Source of the DNA: Tetranychus cinnabarinus
Lineage: Eukaryota > Arthropoda > Arachnida > Trombidiformes > Tetranychidae
Length of the DNA: 64,000 nt
Reading direction: 5' to 3'
Assembly: GCA_022266195.1 (NCBI GenBank)
Contig: WHVY01000001.1
Location: forward strand, 16,554,001-16,618,000
Positions within the stretch are counted from its first letter, which is position 1, and the number at the start of each line of letters is the position of its first letter. Both the position numbers and the translations under genes were made by a program. The notes below the pieces were generated by a model. It was not told where the DNA came from. It ran no database searches and saw only the letters and a list, made by a program, of their open reading frames with translations. Shown here piece by piece: positions 33,101 through 48,100 of this stretch.

Positions 33101-36100
33101 TGATTACCTTTAGGGCGAGAAATTTCGCCCCAAAGTCAAAAAAGTTGATTTTCGCTTCGAAAATTGTCGAATTCAGAAATTTTTTATGCCAGGATTCAAG
33201 ATAGGAAAATTAAAAAAATCAGTCAATTCTAATCCTGCAAATAGCGAATGATTAGATTTTTCAGGCGTAAATACTATGATAAGAAAACTTAGACCAATCC
33301 AAAATATAATGCCAATGTTCAATAAGCGTTTTGCCTACCTTCAAGATCCGATATTTTTCGAAGTCAGAATCGTACAACTACAAAGTGGACATCATTCGAT
33401 AGATAATTTTTTGTTCAATCTTTTGCGCCAAAAATTTTTATGAAACTTTGAAACTTTGACTATTTTTGTGGTGGTTTGCGGCAAAAACCAACTTTTTCGA
33501 CTTTGCAGTGCAATTTCTGCCCCTAAAGGTAATCATATAAATTCACGAACTATTATGAACAAAATTTTAACTATTCGGCTACATATAATCGAAAAAAATT
33601 TCGAAATCGGACAAAGGACAAAAAAGTTATTAGCGATTCAAAACCGCGTATTTGACATTTACACCCTGTATATTCAACACAATATCAAGTATTATCTTCT
33701 TGATAGAAGACAATCCACTGAATCTGCCATGAAAATTAGCAAATGAATTCTTGCACTACACCACTCAATTGAGTGTGTACTTGTTCAGCTGTGATATTGC
33801 TTTAATCCAAGCTTTTTTACTGATTATCATACTTGACGATCACTTTTGTCACCTTTTTCAATCGATCCAAATATTATAGACACTATACTTTGACTTTCTA
33901 TTCACCAAAAATCAAACTTCAGAAAAAAATAGCAGCTTCAATTTTTATGTTCAGAACACAACTTGATTAACTGAAATTCACATTAAATAAACAATTGATG
34001 AAAACAAATGATCTTGAGATTAGTTATTTTTCCATCCCGATCAATTTTATCAAACCATTAAATCCATTCCTAAGTGTTTGTAGAAAGCAATTATTCCAAG
34101 GCGTTAAGTTGACTGTATTACATTAAAATCTGGCTCAAATGATATAAAAATTGATCATCTCGTTGAAACTCCAAATGCGTTCCGGGAATTGTCTCTTTAA
34201 TGGAAGTTACTTTAGTGTATTAAAAACGAACAACTATAATAATTTAGCAGCAATTATCTGAAAAATAAGAAAATTTCAAAATTATTTCATTGAAACGTTA
34301 GCTAACAATGGCTTAGGGTTTGTTAGTCAGACGATAGAAAACACATGATTGAAACTTACGTTTGCCAAATCACAATTGAATTTTGAATAGGACAACAATT
34401 TAAATTGCTATTGTATCGACTGCTCTTCTAGGTGACACACAAAATTAAGTAAAATTAATTGAATTCGCAGTCATGTAGCCTAGTCATTTAGCATAGTGAA
34501 TCACAAATTTTAAGCGCCATTTCCCTAAAGAAACAGCTTTTCCATCACAGGTCACATGACATTTTTCAAAGCAAGTTGAGAATTAAACACTAATTAGTTT
34601 CCTAATTAATCATTAAAATACAAGTAGTAAAAGGTTAATTTTAAACATTTAATAAATAAAGTTCATTTATTTGCATAATTAACAAGCTAATGCCAAGACT
34701 TAACCAACATGTAAAAATTTTGCAGCGCCACATATCATCAAGTCGGCTTATTTAATACTTGCATTGAAAATAGTGAAAATAGTGCAAATAAGCTATTTCC
34801 AGGTAATTTTTATTCTTAATTTTTTCTCAGAAAATTTATTTCTAATCATTAATAATTAACAGATTTTATTCTTAACCTTCTTCATGAGTAAATCAAACAA
34901 AATAAAAACATTTTCTTGAAAAAACAGAACAATTCAAATGATTGAATCAAACAAAAAAGCTCAATCCTAATCAGTGTAACTGCAAAACAATTTGTTAATC
35001 AACAGTCAATTTCGCTATCTATTAACATGTTACAAGCCAAAATAGGTAAACACCTTGAAGACATTAACAACCATTAATAAGCTTCACTGTTTTGTAACTT
35101 AATTTCTTACATTTTTGTTGTTCTCATTACAACTCAATTCATTTTATTAACTTCAACTAATTTACATGTTCTTAAATCATTCTTTTGATTCTTTCATCAT
35201 TATTACCATAATTATCAGCCAATGTTTCATGAAAGATCATGCTAGACTAGTGTCTTGACTTGAATAATGAAAATAGATTCAACAGCAATTTGAAATGAAA
35301 AAATCAGCATAAATCAATGAAATAATCAAGACTTTTGTCAGTCTGATGAAGATGAAATTCACAAAATCTTATAAGATGTTTCGGAATCATTGAGAATCAT
35401 TCACAGCTATTGAACTTTAATCATTTACAATGTTTGTTAACAGTTTCATAGGAAATTGGTTTATATTATTGATGGATCAATTTTGTACCTTAACTATCTT
35501 GTTTTACAGTGTAGCTTTAATTGTGATCCATTAATTTCTGGAAAACCTCAAAAAGATTCCCTTTGGAGTTGATTTGAAACTTGTCTGTTGACCATTATCA
35601 TGATTGAAGCAGCTTTTTAAGGCTTTACCAGCCATTAGATTGAGATCATTGCGAGGGTTAATGTTTCGTTTCTTTGTTCAAGAGACTCGAAAGTTTACTC
35701 CAACTGTCTGACTCCAAGTTAAGGGATCATCAAGTTAAATTATTAACATTATTACAGTAACGAAACAAAAAATTAGACCCTTTCTTATCCATAAGATGAT
35801 TACATTTGATGAGTTTATAAAGCTGATGATAATAAGCATTTTATTCAAATATTAACCCAAATCCAAGTTTTAACCCAAACAGTTTTGATCGGTAATTTTG
35901 AGGAAACCAAGAAAAATGAACAATTTCGTTAAACTGTTACTGAATCCAGTATTTAATAAAGTTAGTTTATTGATTCAATATTTTTACATGTTTCTCTGTC
36001 TGCATTTTGTGCTTCTTAAATTAGCCATGAAAAGCATCATTATCCAAGTTTTCCTACTGTGTTCAGTTAATATCTTAAATAATCATGTTTAGATGAAAAA

Positions 36101-39100
36101 GATGAGGAAAAAACAGCATCTCAGATAATTTGGCTTTTATCATCATCATCCTTCTCATCTGCAATCATTATCTTGATCATATTTTCATCATTCACGTCTG
36201 ATGAAAATGTTTATCCTAATAATGTTTACATTGAACACTGTCAATATAACCAGAAAGCTAGATTAACGTTAACATGGCAAAATGATCAAATGAAGATTGA
36301 ATAGCTGAATGTAATGAATGGAAATTTATAAATGCTTCCAGAGTCTCATTTTTTTTCTTGAGTTACAACAATCCAATGATGAATTGTAATTGATTATCAG
36401 ATTCATTGTATCACATGAAATTATCACCTTCCCTGTCCTGGCACCTATAAATGGGAAAGTTATCCTGTCAATGAATCACAATGAATTATTATTTTCTATG
36501 TTAATGGATGTACAGTAAATGTACTTTCATTATGACAAAGTTATAAGGAAAGGTTAATTAGCTTGCCAATGGTTACTCTCATTTGTGTCTCTTGTTTTCA
36601 TCTTTCATCTTCATCATCTTTACTTCCTATCTTCACTCTCTTTTTCCTCAACATTATCATCGATCTCAGTCTACATTAACCAAGAAACTGCTTGAGTTGT
36701 TTTTTTTTGCCTCATATTTTGTTTCCTTTGACCTGATAATATATTGTCTCATTTTGCCTGCCTTTTCAACTTGAACATCAAAACCATTTCCACTCTCATT
36801 ATCTGAACCTTTTTTTGGCTTTTCCTTCACTCCTCCTTCTCTCCCCTTCCCTCCATGGTTTTCCTCTTTCCGTTCCATAAGATTAATCTATCAATTCAAT
36901 TATTAATCAGCAATTCAACTTATTCAATTTCAATCGTCAAAATAAGTGGTTCCATTAAATTATCATCTTATGTCCACTCTTTTTTCATTCAACTGAAACA
37001 ATTGAGAAACATTTGATATTTTTATTATTCACCTTCACCTTAACCAATATTAACATCTTAAATTGATTAACGTTTTGACTTTGATAGGCAAAAAAATAAT
37101 GGCTTCATGATGAAATGTATTTACTCAGTTTAACTCAGTTTGGCTCTTTTCCCAGAATAAGACTTTTCCTCTCATCATGAGCTTTTATTTTGCCACGGAA
37201 ATTCAACTAACCTTATGTCACCTTTCAGCAATGAGCCAATTATTTCGCCTTGATATTTACCAAATCACATTTTGCTTTTTCATTTCAAATCCTTTTTCCT
37301 TTCAAGCCCAACCATAATCTTTTCCTCACCATTTTATCCCCTGAAATAATATTTACAATGAATTGTCAGTAAGACAATATATTATCAGAGAGTAAAACAA
37401 ATCAAACAGTTTTTTTCTGTCTCCCCTCCCATCTTCAATCTTGATCAACGCCATCATCATCCTGTTCATCCTCATCTTATTCATCATCATCAAACCTTCT
37501 TCCACATCAAATGCATTCTTTTTCCCATTAACAATCAAACCCTTTTAACTCTAAATCCATTGAACATGAAACGGAAATTATATGATAAAACTAGCGAGAA
37601 AAAAGAAGAAGCAAAAAGAAAAAGCGCGACTTTGACCGTTTTTTTTCGAGTTTTACTTTCAATTTCATACATCGATTGATATTATTTACAATGAAGATCA
37701 ACAATTTGGTATATCTAAACATTATATAATCTAATATAAGTATATTGATATAAAAAATAGACCAATGATGTATCAACATCATAAGCCTGAGAAAGTGTTT
37801 TTTTATGCATCCACATCAGAAGCGACATCATCTTCGCGATAGATACGTAAAGATGAATTCATAGTTGTTTAGGGAACGAACAAGCTTCGTCTTGAGACAC
37901 TTTCATTTTACTGTCCATATGTCACTATTTGGGTTCAGTTTTAGTATCAAAAAAGAGCCACAAAAAAAGATAACCAAAGCCAACTTTCTTTGGTTCCGTA
38001 GGAAAGTTTATTTTTTCAGGTAATTCGGTCTAAAGATATGATGAGGAAGATGCAAAAAAAATATATAAGATGTTTGGAAATAAGATGAATGAAAAAAAAG
38101 TGATCAAAGGGTGGTTTTTTTCCATTTCACGAAGTTGTGAGAAAATTTCTGATATGAAGGAGAAGACGGAGAAGATGATGATGATGAAGGGACGAGAAAA
38201 GGAGGAGGTTAGGAGGATAAATAAAAGGGAAAGGAGGAGGTTAAAGTGTTTAAGGTTGTTACCTGTACATTTAAGGTCTAGTTTACCTTTAATCTTTTGT
38301 TGCCAATGCGAAGGTTACATTTTTTTGTTGATAATCTTTTACCCTTAACCTTAACCTTTTTGTGTTGCTCTTTGTAAGGCCTTAAAAGGTAGGCAAAGGA
38401 TTGTATTGAATAAGATGAGTTTTTTTTACTTCCTAGTTAATAGGAAACTAATATCGTAATATTTAACCAGAATTAGAATGGTTAAGTTACAACACTTAAA
38501 TTGCGATTAATATCTTGACCAAAGTTTAGTCTATCATTTCAATCTTTTTCAAAATCGACCTTATATTTGGTTATAGCTTGTGATGTCAAGCTATTTATTG
38601 ACTTATTTATAATTCATTTAAGAGGATGAAGATGATTATTTGACAGGAAAATCTTAATCAGATTAAAAGACGAGGATAAAGATGATTAAAAGAGGACCAC
38701 TAGAACAATGATTAGTTGATTTCGTGTTTCAATTTACATTCATTTGAAAAGCGTTTTGAAATTTTCATAAAGTTTAGATCATGTTTTGCATTCCATTGAC
38801 CAATTGGTTCGAAGCCAAGATTAGTGTTTTTTTTTGTTGATCACATTTCCGATTGAAGCATTGAAAACTGGAAAGTTCATCATGGTAAACAGCATTTCCA
38901 TTGATGATAAAGCACCAATCACAGGGTTTGAAAAAAAATTGGTTCTCTTCGATTGGGTTAATCAACGAAAAAATATGAATTTTTAAACATTTCTTTCTTT
39001 TCTTACTTTTTTTACGTTTTTTTTATCAAAAATCGTATTTATTTTTTTTGTATTGAATGAGCACTTCCATTGTTTTCACACTTCTCTTTCTCTTTCTCTT

Positions 39101-42100
39101 TCTTCTCTTGCCTCTTCTTTCCCACCTCAATTTTGTGGTTTGTCACTTAACTTGATAAAATTCATGAAACTCAAAAAATGTCAAAAATGAATCCAAAATG
39201 AATATCAAAATTGCACTGCTTGTAGTGGGAGCCTTGAGAGGTGTCACGATATCCCGGGCTTCTACGAGAGCGGCTGCGAGGGCAGCCGCAACGGCAGCAT
39301 TTGCTCGACATCCTACTCCATTAACAGCTACTGCTGCCACCCTGCATGGTTATGCCACCACCCCGTAAGTTTCATCATTCATATATATATACATACATAA
39401 ATATAAATATTAAAAAACTTGTTTTGTTTTGTTTTACCGCGAAACAAGAAGTTATTTTATTTACCCGTTAAATTAAATCACTTTATTAATATAAACTTTT
39501 TGTTTTTTTTGTGACTTTTTTTTCATCCATTTTTCATTTATCCATTAACTATGTTTGTGTTTATTTGTTTTTTGCTGTTGATGGTGCTTTTTATTTTGTT
39601 CAATTACCATAAACACATGATTATCATCAATACTCTTCTTATCCTCATCATAATTGTGACCCGTCATCATCATCTTTATCCATCATTTCTTTTGTTTCCA
39701 TCATGAAACAAAAAACAAAACACAAACCACTTGCAAAATATGTATATATATGTGTGTGTCACTTCCAGTTTACCTACAAATTTACGCGGAGGAGTTTATC
39801 AAGATCCTTACCTAACTTATGCCACGGTTGCTGGAGCTGAACGTTATCAATTCCCGGTGAGTATGCATTCCCTTCATCACTCCCAGTTGATGACTTTATG
39901 GTTTGGAGTGAATTTTATTTTTTACTTTACGTCACTTTTGTCTCTCCAACAGGCATCTTATGCTGCTAGTGCTGCTTACACTGCTGCAGCAGCACGGACT
40001 TATGCTGCAGCCGCTGCCGCCGCCCATGCAAATCCAGCAGTAGCTCAATACGCTGCTGTAGTAGGGTAAGTCACTTGATTTTTATTTTTCACACAAAATG
40101 TCTTTGACTATTGAAAGTCAAAACTCAGGCTTTCCGGATGAAAATGGCTGACAACTGCATAGCATTTTTGAAAAATAAAATAAATTTATTCAGAAATCGA
40201 TGAAATTTCCTGAAAATTCATTGAAATCAAAACTTTATCAATATTCACCAATCCTGAAATTTTAATGAGCAATACGAATAGTGCATGAAGCAATCCTAAT
40301 GCATCTATTTAATCATGATTTAATCATTTGATTCCATCTCATTAATAATGTCAACCATTTTCAACTGATCAACACGAAATAATTTAACGTTTGTTTTGAA
40401 CAAGTAAATGTTCAGTTCGATTTCAATTCTCGATAAATTGTTGAATAATCGAAAATTTTACACATTTGAATCATCAAAAAATTGGTTAAAAGTAACAATA
40501 AAATACAGAAACTTAATATTTACTAGAAACATTTTTTCAGCAACCAAAAAAAACTTTCAAAATGAAACTTGAAATGATTTTCAGAAGCTATAATTCAATC
40601 TTGAATAAATTGATTTGAGGTAAAAAAAGAGTCAAGAAACTGGTGAAACGCAATGGCAATTTTTTTGCCAATTGTCATGGTAATCGATTTAATCTATTGA
40701 TTGATTATTATATTTCTGTATCTTTGATTATCTTTTATTTCCTCATGTTTAGTCAGGAATGCCTGGTAAAATAAATTGGTGAATCAATATTGTTGCTATC
40801 TAAAGTTGCATTAAGGGTTAAACATTGATTTTTTGTATAACAACCAGAAAAGTGAACATTTTATCATTTCAATTGTAACAATTTAACAATTGAAAATTAC
40901 CAATTAATAACTAATGTTGGGAATTGCAGGTAAAATCTCAATTGTTGGCAAACCCCAAAAACTGAAACCTTCACTCCCAGTAAACTTATTATCATTTCCT
41001 TTGATTATCAATCAGTAAAATTCTGGTTTCAACAAAATTCCTTCTGATTACCATTCAACCTAATTAACCTTGTTTCTCAATTAATTTCCATGCAAATGGC
41101 TTTCATTTCCAATTCTCATCTTGAATTTAATAATACATTTAGATGATGAATTTACTCATCAAACTATGATATAATTAAATAAGGACAATTTCCTCGACTA
41201 TTGTTATCAAGTGTTAACAATAATTTTCATCTCTTGCCATCTCTTTTCATCTTGATCACATTGAATACAATGAATGGATGAACGAAAAAAAAGGTTTCAT
41301 CTTTTCAGGTTGGAATGCAATGAATTGAATCACAAAACAACTGGAAATTAATCAACTCATTTTCAACCCTTTTGTTCAATTCTCATTGATACAAATTTTG
41401 ATTCTCTTTTTTCCCTGGTAAATAACAATATTTTTATTGCACTAAATTGCCTTTGATTTGATTAAATATTTTCTTTACATATTCATGGAAATGTTTTCAA
41501 AGTCAATCTTTTCATTCATCATGTTGAAGATATTTTTCATCAGTTGATAAAAGGAAAACCTTTTTTTCACTTGAGATTCAATTCAATATTAAATCTAATA
41601 TTCAATGCAACATTGAATATAATTTTGATTATTTTAGCTCCTTTTTTGTTGCCATTTTTCTGATCACTCTGACAGGTAAAATCTGGAATTAAATTATTCA
41701 TTTTGTTCAGTCAAGATTAACAGATTTAACTATTTTCTTAGTCAATCTTTTCCTCTGTAAATGCATTTCCAATTGTGATTCCTTTGAGGATTAATGTCTG
41801 ACTGTGTCAACTTTACCTTTAATTAAAGTCAACTCACAAAATTAACATTCAATTGTCATTATAATTGTTATCCTTGCTCTACTCCAAGTTGCTCATTTGT
41901 TATGTATTGCTATCTGTTATTTGTTGCTCTTGCTGTTCTCAGTTGATTGTAACATTGAATTGATCATTACAATTGATTTGTTTTACCCTGCCAACGAATC
42001 AACCTTAATAACAGTTAGTTTTTGTTTACTTTAACAGACAGTTTCTTACATTGAAAAGTTGTTATAAACTACAGTTACTCACAGTAATTCAGTAAGTATA

Positions 42101-45100
42101 CCAATTGAATGAACAGCAATAGCAAAATAAACAGAAAAAAGTATTTTTTCATGTTTTTCGTTCACTTTCAATTGTTAATATTGAACTTGATTCTGTGTTA
42201 TAAATATCTATTTATTTGTAATCAGTGAATATATGTATCTTTACATTAACTGATTACATGTTTAATATTGATTTGCACTTGTTTTATAAATTGTATAACT
42301 TTTAAACTTCACTAATAACGATGATGGATTGAATTTGTTTTTTGTTGTATTATTAATGTACAATCGTTAGTCTTCATATATCTGATTTTACCTTAAAATT
42401 TTCTCAAGATTGTTTCTACATTTTCATCTGCAAACAGTTTTTGCACTCAATTGCTCTTTCCAATCATTTCTTCTTCTTTTGCCTCTATTCATTTCAACAT
42501 TTACCATTTTCCTGCTCAACTCAGCAACATTTGAATCAACATGGTTCATCAGGAATCCATCTAAATTGATTTTTCCTTTATTTATTCCTCTCTTTTTTTC
42601 TTGCTCCACTTTTATACTTTTTATTTCATTCACAATCTTTTCAATTGCCTTCGTTTTTTTCACTTTCAATATTTACCTTCATTCCTTGTTTTTCAATTTT
42701 TCATCTATTTTTCCTCTTCCTCTTCCCATCTTCAAACACACCTTTCAATATCGATCCCTAAAAATGTCTATTTTACTGGACGCTTTTCATCCATGAAAAT
42801 TTGTAAATAATTTGTGATTCAAACAGCCACTGAATTGCTTCCAAATCTAAATAAACTAAATCCAGGCTTGTACATTGGTCAATAGTTTTTGACCTCTGAT
42901 TATCTTCAAGTAGCATGACCAGGTGTGTAGGTTCCAATTTTGCATCAAAATGTTTAACATTGAGTTTCACTGGGATTGATTTTCAGTTAAAATTGATAAA
43001 ATTATTTAGTTCTCAACATCAAATGTTAATCGTTCAAGCTTTCAAAATTGATGAGATTCAAGTCGATTGCGCTTCTAAGGAGATTGTCAAATTGAATAAT
43101 TTACTATTTCAGATTACTTTGAAAATAATTTTGACCCTTCAAGTTTCAAGCAAGGAAATCAGGATTGCTTATTGTGTATTTCTTGAAAGTTTCATGGACC
43201 TGGAATATGGACAGATTCATACTAAAACACGATTCAGACAGTTTTTCCAATACTTGACTTATTTTGAACTATTTATCTGCTATTTCAAATCTTCAATTAT
43301 GTTTGCTTATCCATCATCTCGCCACTCGACTCAGCATCGATCCATTTTGAAATTTGAATCATGTTCACTTTATAATTGCAAAATTATTCAGTTACACTTT
43401 TGTTTGATTGAAATTGCGAATTACAACAAGTTAATTGTTATGCAAATGTTGTAAACTAACCACGGAAAACATTCACCTTTAAAACAAAAGGCAAAATCAA
43501 AATGAAAAGTATAAATAATGCAATCTCATCTAACAAGTTTAGTTGAATTTTCAATTACAATCATTTGTATCTTATCAATGTAAAGGCCAATTTAAATTTA
43601 AATTACCTCAACAATATAGATATAAAAAATTGGTTCAACGGCAACAATTTAATTTACTTTCAACAATTTTGCACCATTATTCAAATTATAATCAACTTTA
43701 TTTTTCCGTGTAAACTTGAACTTGATGGCAAATGCCTTTGTTTTCCAGTTTACTGTTGCTTCAAAATTGACAATTATGAAGTTGACATGAAATTTCCAGT
43801 CAACTTACCCTGCCTTTGCCATCCTCAATCCATTTCCTATTAAACACACATTAATCTGAACCCATCAACTTTCACCAATTTACACTTTCAATCAATTTCA
43901 TGAAACCTTTCATTGTTTATAATCAACTTGCTCAACAATTTTATTTACCTTCCAAACCTGATGTAAACTGGTATAAACTAATAATGTTGTAGACTTTTTA
44001 TCAACATTTGACTTGTTGACATTCATGTTTAGACATTTGTATTACTTTGCAAATAACAATCAAACCAGAAAATTCATTTCACCTATTCAACCTGTAAAAT
44101 CTTATTAATTTTCGTAAAAATTTTCACAGCAATTATTATCGATTGAGGAAAAAGTTCTGAACGTTTCAATCAATCATTTTTCAATTGATTTTGGTTCAAG
44201 AAACAATTATCTTCTCTGGGAATTGAATTAAACTGCCTTTAACTAACCTTCATTCAATAGTTTAAAAAGCATTAAACTGAAACCATATTGGCCAATAATT
44301 ATGGTGCATCTGAACTGAGAAACTTCATTCAATTCCCTGTTACCTCCCAGGCATTTCAAGTCTCAATAGATTTTTGTTTCTTTTCATTTCAATTGTGAGC
44401 CAAAGAGAAAAAAAGGAGAAAAAGAAAAATTCCAACTTTTCATCATTCCTCATCAGTATCATAATCATGATTCTTGTTTTTTTATCCCAACTCTTCTCAA
44501 TTTGTTATCTGTTTCATGTTCACTTTATTATTAAGTTAGTTCTCAGTACAGTTTTCAGAGCATTTCAAAGGCTTTCAGAAGGTTGAGAGAAACTATTCAC
44601 TCAAATGAAGATGAAGGAAAAGGTAAGGAATGAAAAATATCAGCAAAGTTGAGGCAATTCTGAAACTTGTTATTTCCAAGAATCTGACAATCTTTCCTTC
44701 TCCTTTTATTACTATTATTGTTGGTATTATTGCAAGATTATTGCTATTATTCATCTTAAATATTGAAGCATTTGAAAGTTTGAGAGAAAAAGAAAACTCG
44801 AAATGGAAGAGAAAAAAAAGAGCTGAAAAAATCTTCTGACCTGAAGTTTTCCTCATTCCCAGGTTTCAATAAAAACAGACTAACATGTTACATGATAGCC
44901 TTTGAGTATTTGTTCATTTTACTGTTTTCACTACTTTTATATCCATTGGTAGAGATGCAATTTGATCTTTATTTTATTAGTATTACTATCGTCATTGCTA
45001 TTAGTATTTGATCTGAACAGCATTTTTATATATTGACATTATTATCATTATTATTATTACGAAGGTGAAGCAAAAATTGAGTTATTACAAACCATAGCAA

Positions 45101-48100
45101 TTTATGCGCCAAGCTAATCAAATTAATGACAACTTATCAATTTATGTTACCTTAAGATTTTGATTAAACGTTTGATGAAGAGAAAAACAAAATTGCGTTT
45201 CACTTGATAAATTGCCGTTCAAATTAATCTAATTTGTATCTCAATTTGTATGGTAATTTGTAATGAACATTTTGTTAACATTCCCAGTAACATTTGATAT
45301 TATCCAATAAAGTTGAAAATGCAAGATAACTCATCAATTTTGTTTACCGATCAAAAGAAACTAATATCAAGATGAAAAAAAAGGTTCACATTTCAAATAT
45401 TATTTACCATTTCTTGTGTTTCCTTTGATTTTTCAAATTGTTTACAAAAATTTAATTTAAATTGCCATTTTAAACTAAATTAAGATTCAATTTCTGTTGA
45501 TCATTTTGTACAAAATATTTTGGTGAAGGAATACAAGTAAATGAAAATGACATTGGAAATGAATAAATGGTTTCGAGTTGAATAAATGTATATTTTTTTG
45601 CTCTTTTTGTATCCAACATTTGAAATGTCCACAGTTGATAATGAGCAACCTTACCAGTTGACGTTATTGTATTTCACGTCTTTTCAATGTTCATTCAAAC
45701 CCTGAATCTTTTGACATGAGAGATTCCTTTTAGCCTTTTTTTCCTTCTCTATTCAATCTTTTTACTTCTTTCAGTATTTCCTTTGGTTAACTGCATTTTC
45801 TGTGTTACCTTCATCTTCACTTTTTTACTTCATCTTTTTTTTATTGTTGCTGTTGCCTCCTTCAAGATGCATCATGAAGACTGAATCACTAACTATTTTT
45901 ACTGTAACAGTTGCAGAGGTGGACATGATGATGATTGGATGTGCTTTTTCATCTCTCAGTCGTTTTTGATGTTGATGTTGTTGTTTGTGAAGTTACCATG
46001 CTGGTTGATCAATCATAAAAAGGGTCACATTGAGCTTGAAATGACCATTTATCACTCAAACTTTGAACCTCTTTTTTCTCAGTCAAACAAAGCTCTAGCA
46101 AAGTTTCAGTTGAACCTTTTTCACCAAACGATCTGGACATCATAACATTTCCATCATTTTACTTCTTTTCACTTTTTTTTCAATTTCATCAACTTTCTTC
46201 TTCTTATCAATCTTTCATTGTACCCATGAAGACTGGGTTGACATGATGTACCAAGATGAAACTCTATCAGATTGTTCATCTAACTGACCATTTCCAAGGT
46301 GGAACATTTTAGCTAATTTTTTGTTTCTGACTTTCTCATAAATCATTGAAACCAAGTTGATATCATCTGAATTTTCATACTCCATTGACTAAATTGTATC
46401 GATGATTGAAATTTCGTCTTTTCACGAATGTAAAGATAAAGTGAAAAAAAGATTACAAAATGTATGGAAGTTCAGTCATTTTGTTGGATAAAAGGCGCTC
46501 TTTGGAAACACGAACATGAGGATGATCAAGATTGTGATGTTCATCATGATGATAACCATGATGAATGAAAGCACGCAACTTGCCATGATAATTATCAAAC
46601 TAATGGTTAATTCCTCATCATAAACAAAAGGGAAACATTGGACATTCTCAATTTAATTTAACTCATTATTCCAACCATCACAACCTTTACCATTTTAATC
46701 GCCATTTTAACTCAACTTTAATCAATATCATGAAATGATTTTCCAAAAAATAACTTTTCTATCTTAACATTTTTCAACTTGAAGCTTTGTTTGCCTCTGA
46801 AATTTTATCGATATTATTGGAATTGAATGAAATGCAAGAAATGCCTTTAACTTTTCTCTTTGCATTATTACATACCTTTTTGACAAAAACAACATGATAA
46901 TGCAAATAATCTGATGAACATTTGGTGAAGAGAAGAAAGGAAAAAAGGAAAATTTTCCCTTCAGGCAATCACTTTCTTGAGCTGATTTCTTACTGAATGT
47001 TCATGTTGACATAATCTATCACAATGATGCCAATAAACAACAACAAGGTGAACCTGTCAACATTGAAATGTTGAAATTAACTTGGTCACTTAATTTAAGG
47101 TTCAACTGAACATTCAAGTCAAAATATCCGATTGATATAATTTAGTGACAACAACTGTTCTTGTAAATCAATTGCCTTAACAAGCTCAATTAGTCTCTAC
47201 TTAGTCTCAACCTGTAAATGTAAAATTAAACTTCTTTTCCCTTTTTCATGATGAAAAACTCAATGAAAGGTAAAAAAACATTTGTCAATTGAATTATTCA
47301 CAAATGTCTTGCGAGTCTTCATGTTTACTTCAATTATTTTTAATGAAATTGACTGACAAAATTTTGAGCTTTACTTTTCTAAGCTCATTTTGTACTTGAC
47401 AAACAAAATGCTATTATTTTCATTATTTACCTAAATTAATGATGATTACGATGGTTAAAGCTTAACAGCAACTCTACTCGATCAACAGTCTGTTTACAAT
47501 TAAACCTTTGAAAGTTGAGTAAATAATTCTTTGCCTGAAAAAAAACTCAATATCCTCTTAACCAGAATCCTTCACTCCAAATCTTTACTTTTCCTATTAA
47601 CTATTGAACTTTACAATGTTACATCATTTATTAGCATGAAAGGTATGAAAAAAACAAACTCATTTTTACCCTGAAAATGCAATTATTCATTATTATATTC
47701 ACTGGTTCATTGATTATGAAAGTTGATGAAACTGATGATGATTGGTAAAGATTATCTTTTGATAATTCATACTCTTTTTTTTACCTGTCGACTTCATCAA
47801 TGAACACTCTAAATGAATAATGATATTATCCATGATGCTTTGAATTTACCTTTCAAGTTGAACTTCTTCTCTTTTTTACCTTCATTTATCCGTTCAGCTT
47901 TCAAACATTAACATGGCTCAACATTTTCCTAACATTATTATCAGGTTTTACCTTTTTTTTTATACATTTAACCTTCATGACTTCATCCAGTAACATCCAT
48001 CTTGATCTGCGATTCAGTTTCAACTTTTCCTTTAACCTTTCAAGCTTTTCTCATCCTTTGGTAATAACAATTGACTTGTCTTTACATTTTTACCTTCAAT

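Larger units (their letters stand above)
31451..39225 (+). other. Large Rbfox intron 3 (7.8 kb)
   Basis: Bounded by donor CAACG|GTAAGT and acceptor CTTGTAG. It contains a (CT)n microsatellite near 32637-32655, the inverted-repeat element at 32969-33668 and the dispersed repeat copy at 37696-38492. No conserved extra Rbfox exon was recognised, although short alternative exons cannot be excluded by eye. Confidence 0.7.

Noticed and set aside
27038..38492. The two 0.8 kb direct repeats as LTRs of one retrotransposon
   Set aside because: The sequence between them holds host genes (MRPS31 copy 2, Rbfox exons 1-3) and no gag/pol-like frame, and the ends lack TG..CA termini with a primer-binding site.
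39397..39410. ATATATATATAC run in an Rbfox intron as a TATA promoter
   Set aside because: It is a simple microsatellite within a 404-bp intron; nothing supports an internal start there.
42410..42796. 128-codon plus-strand frame in the Rbfox intron
   Set aside because: It is dominated by Phe/Ser/Leu/Ile from a T/C-rich stretch with few possible stops; there is no sign of a real protein.
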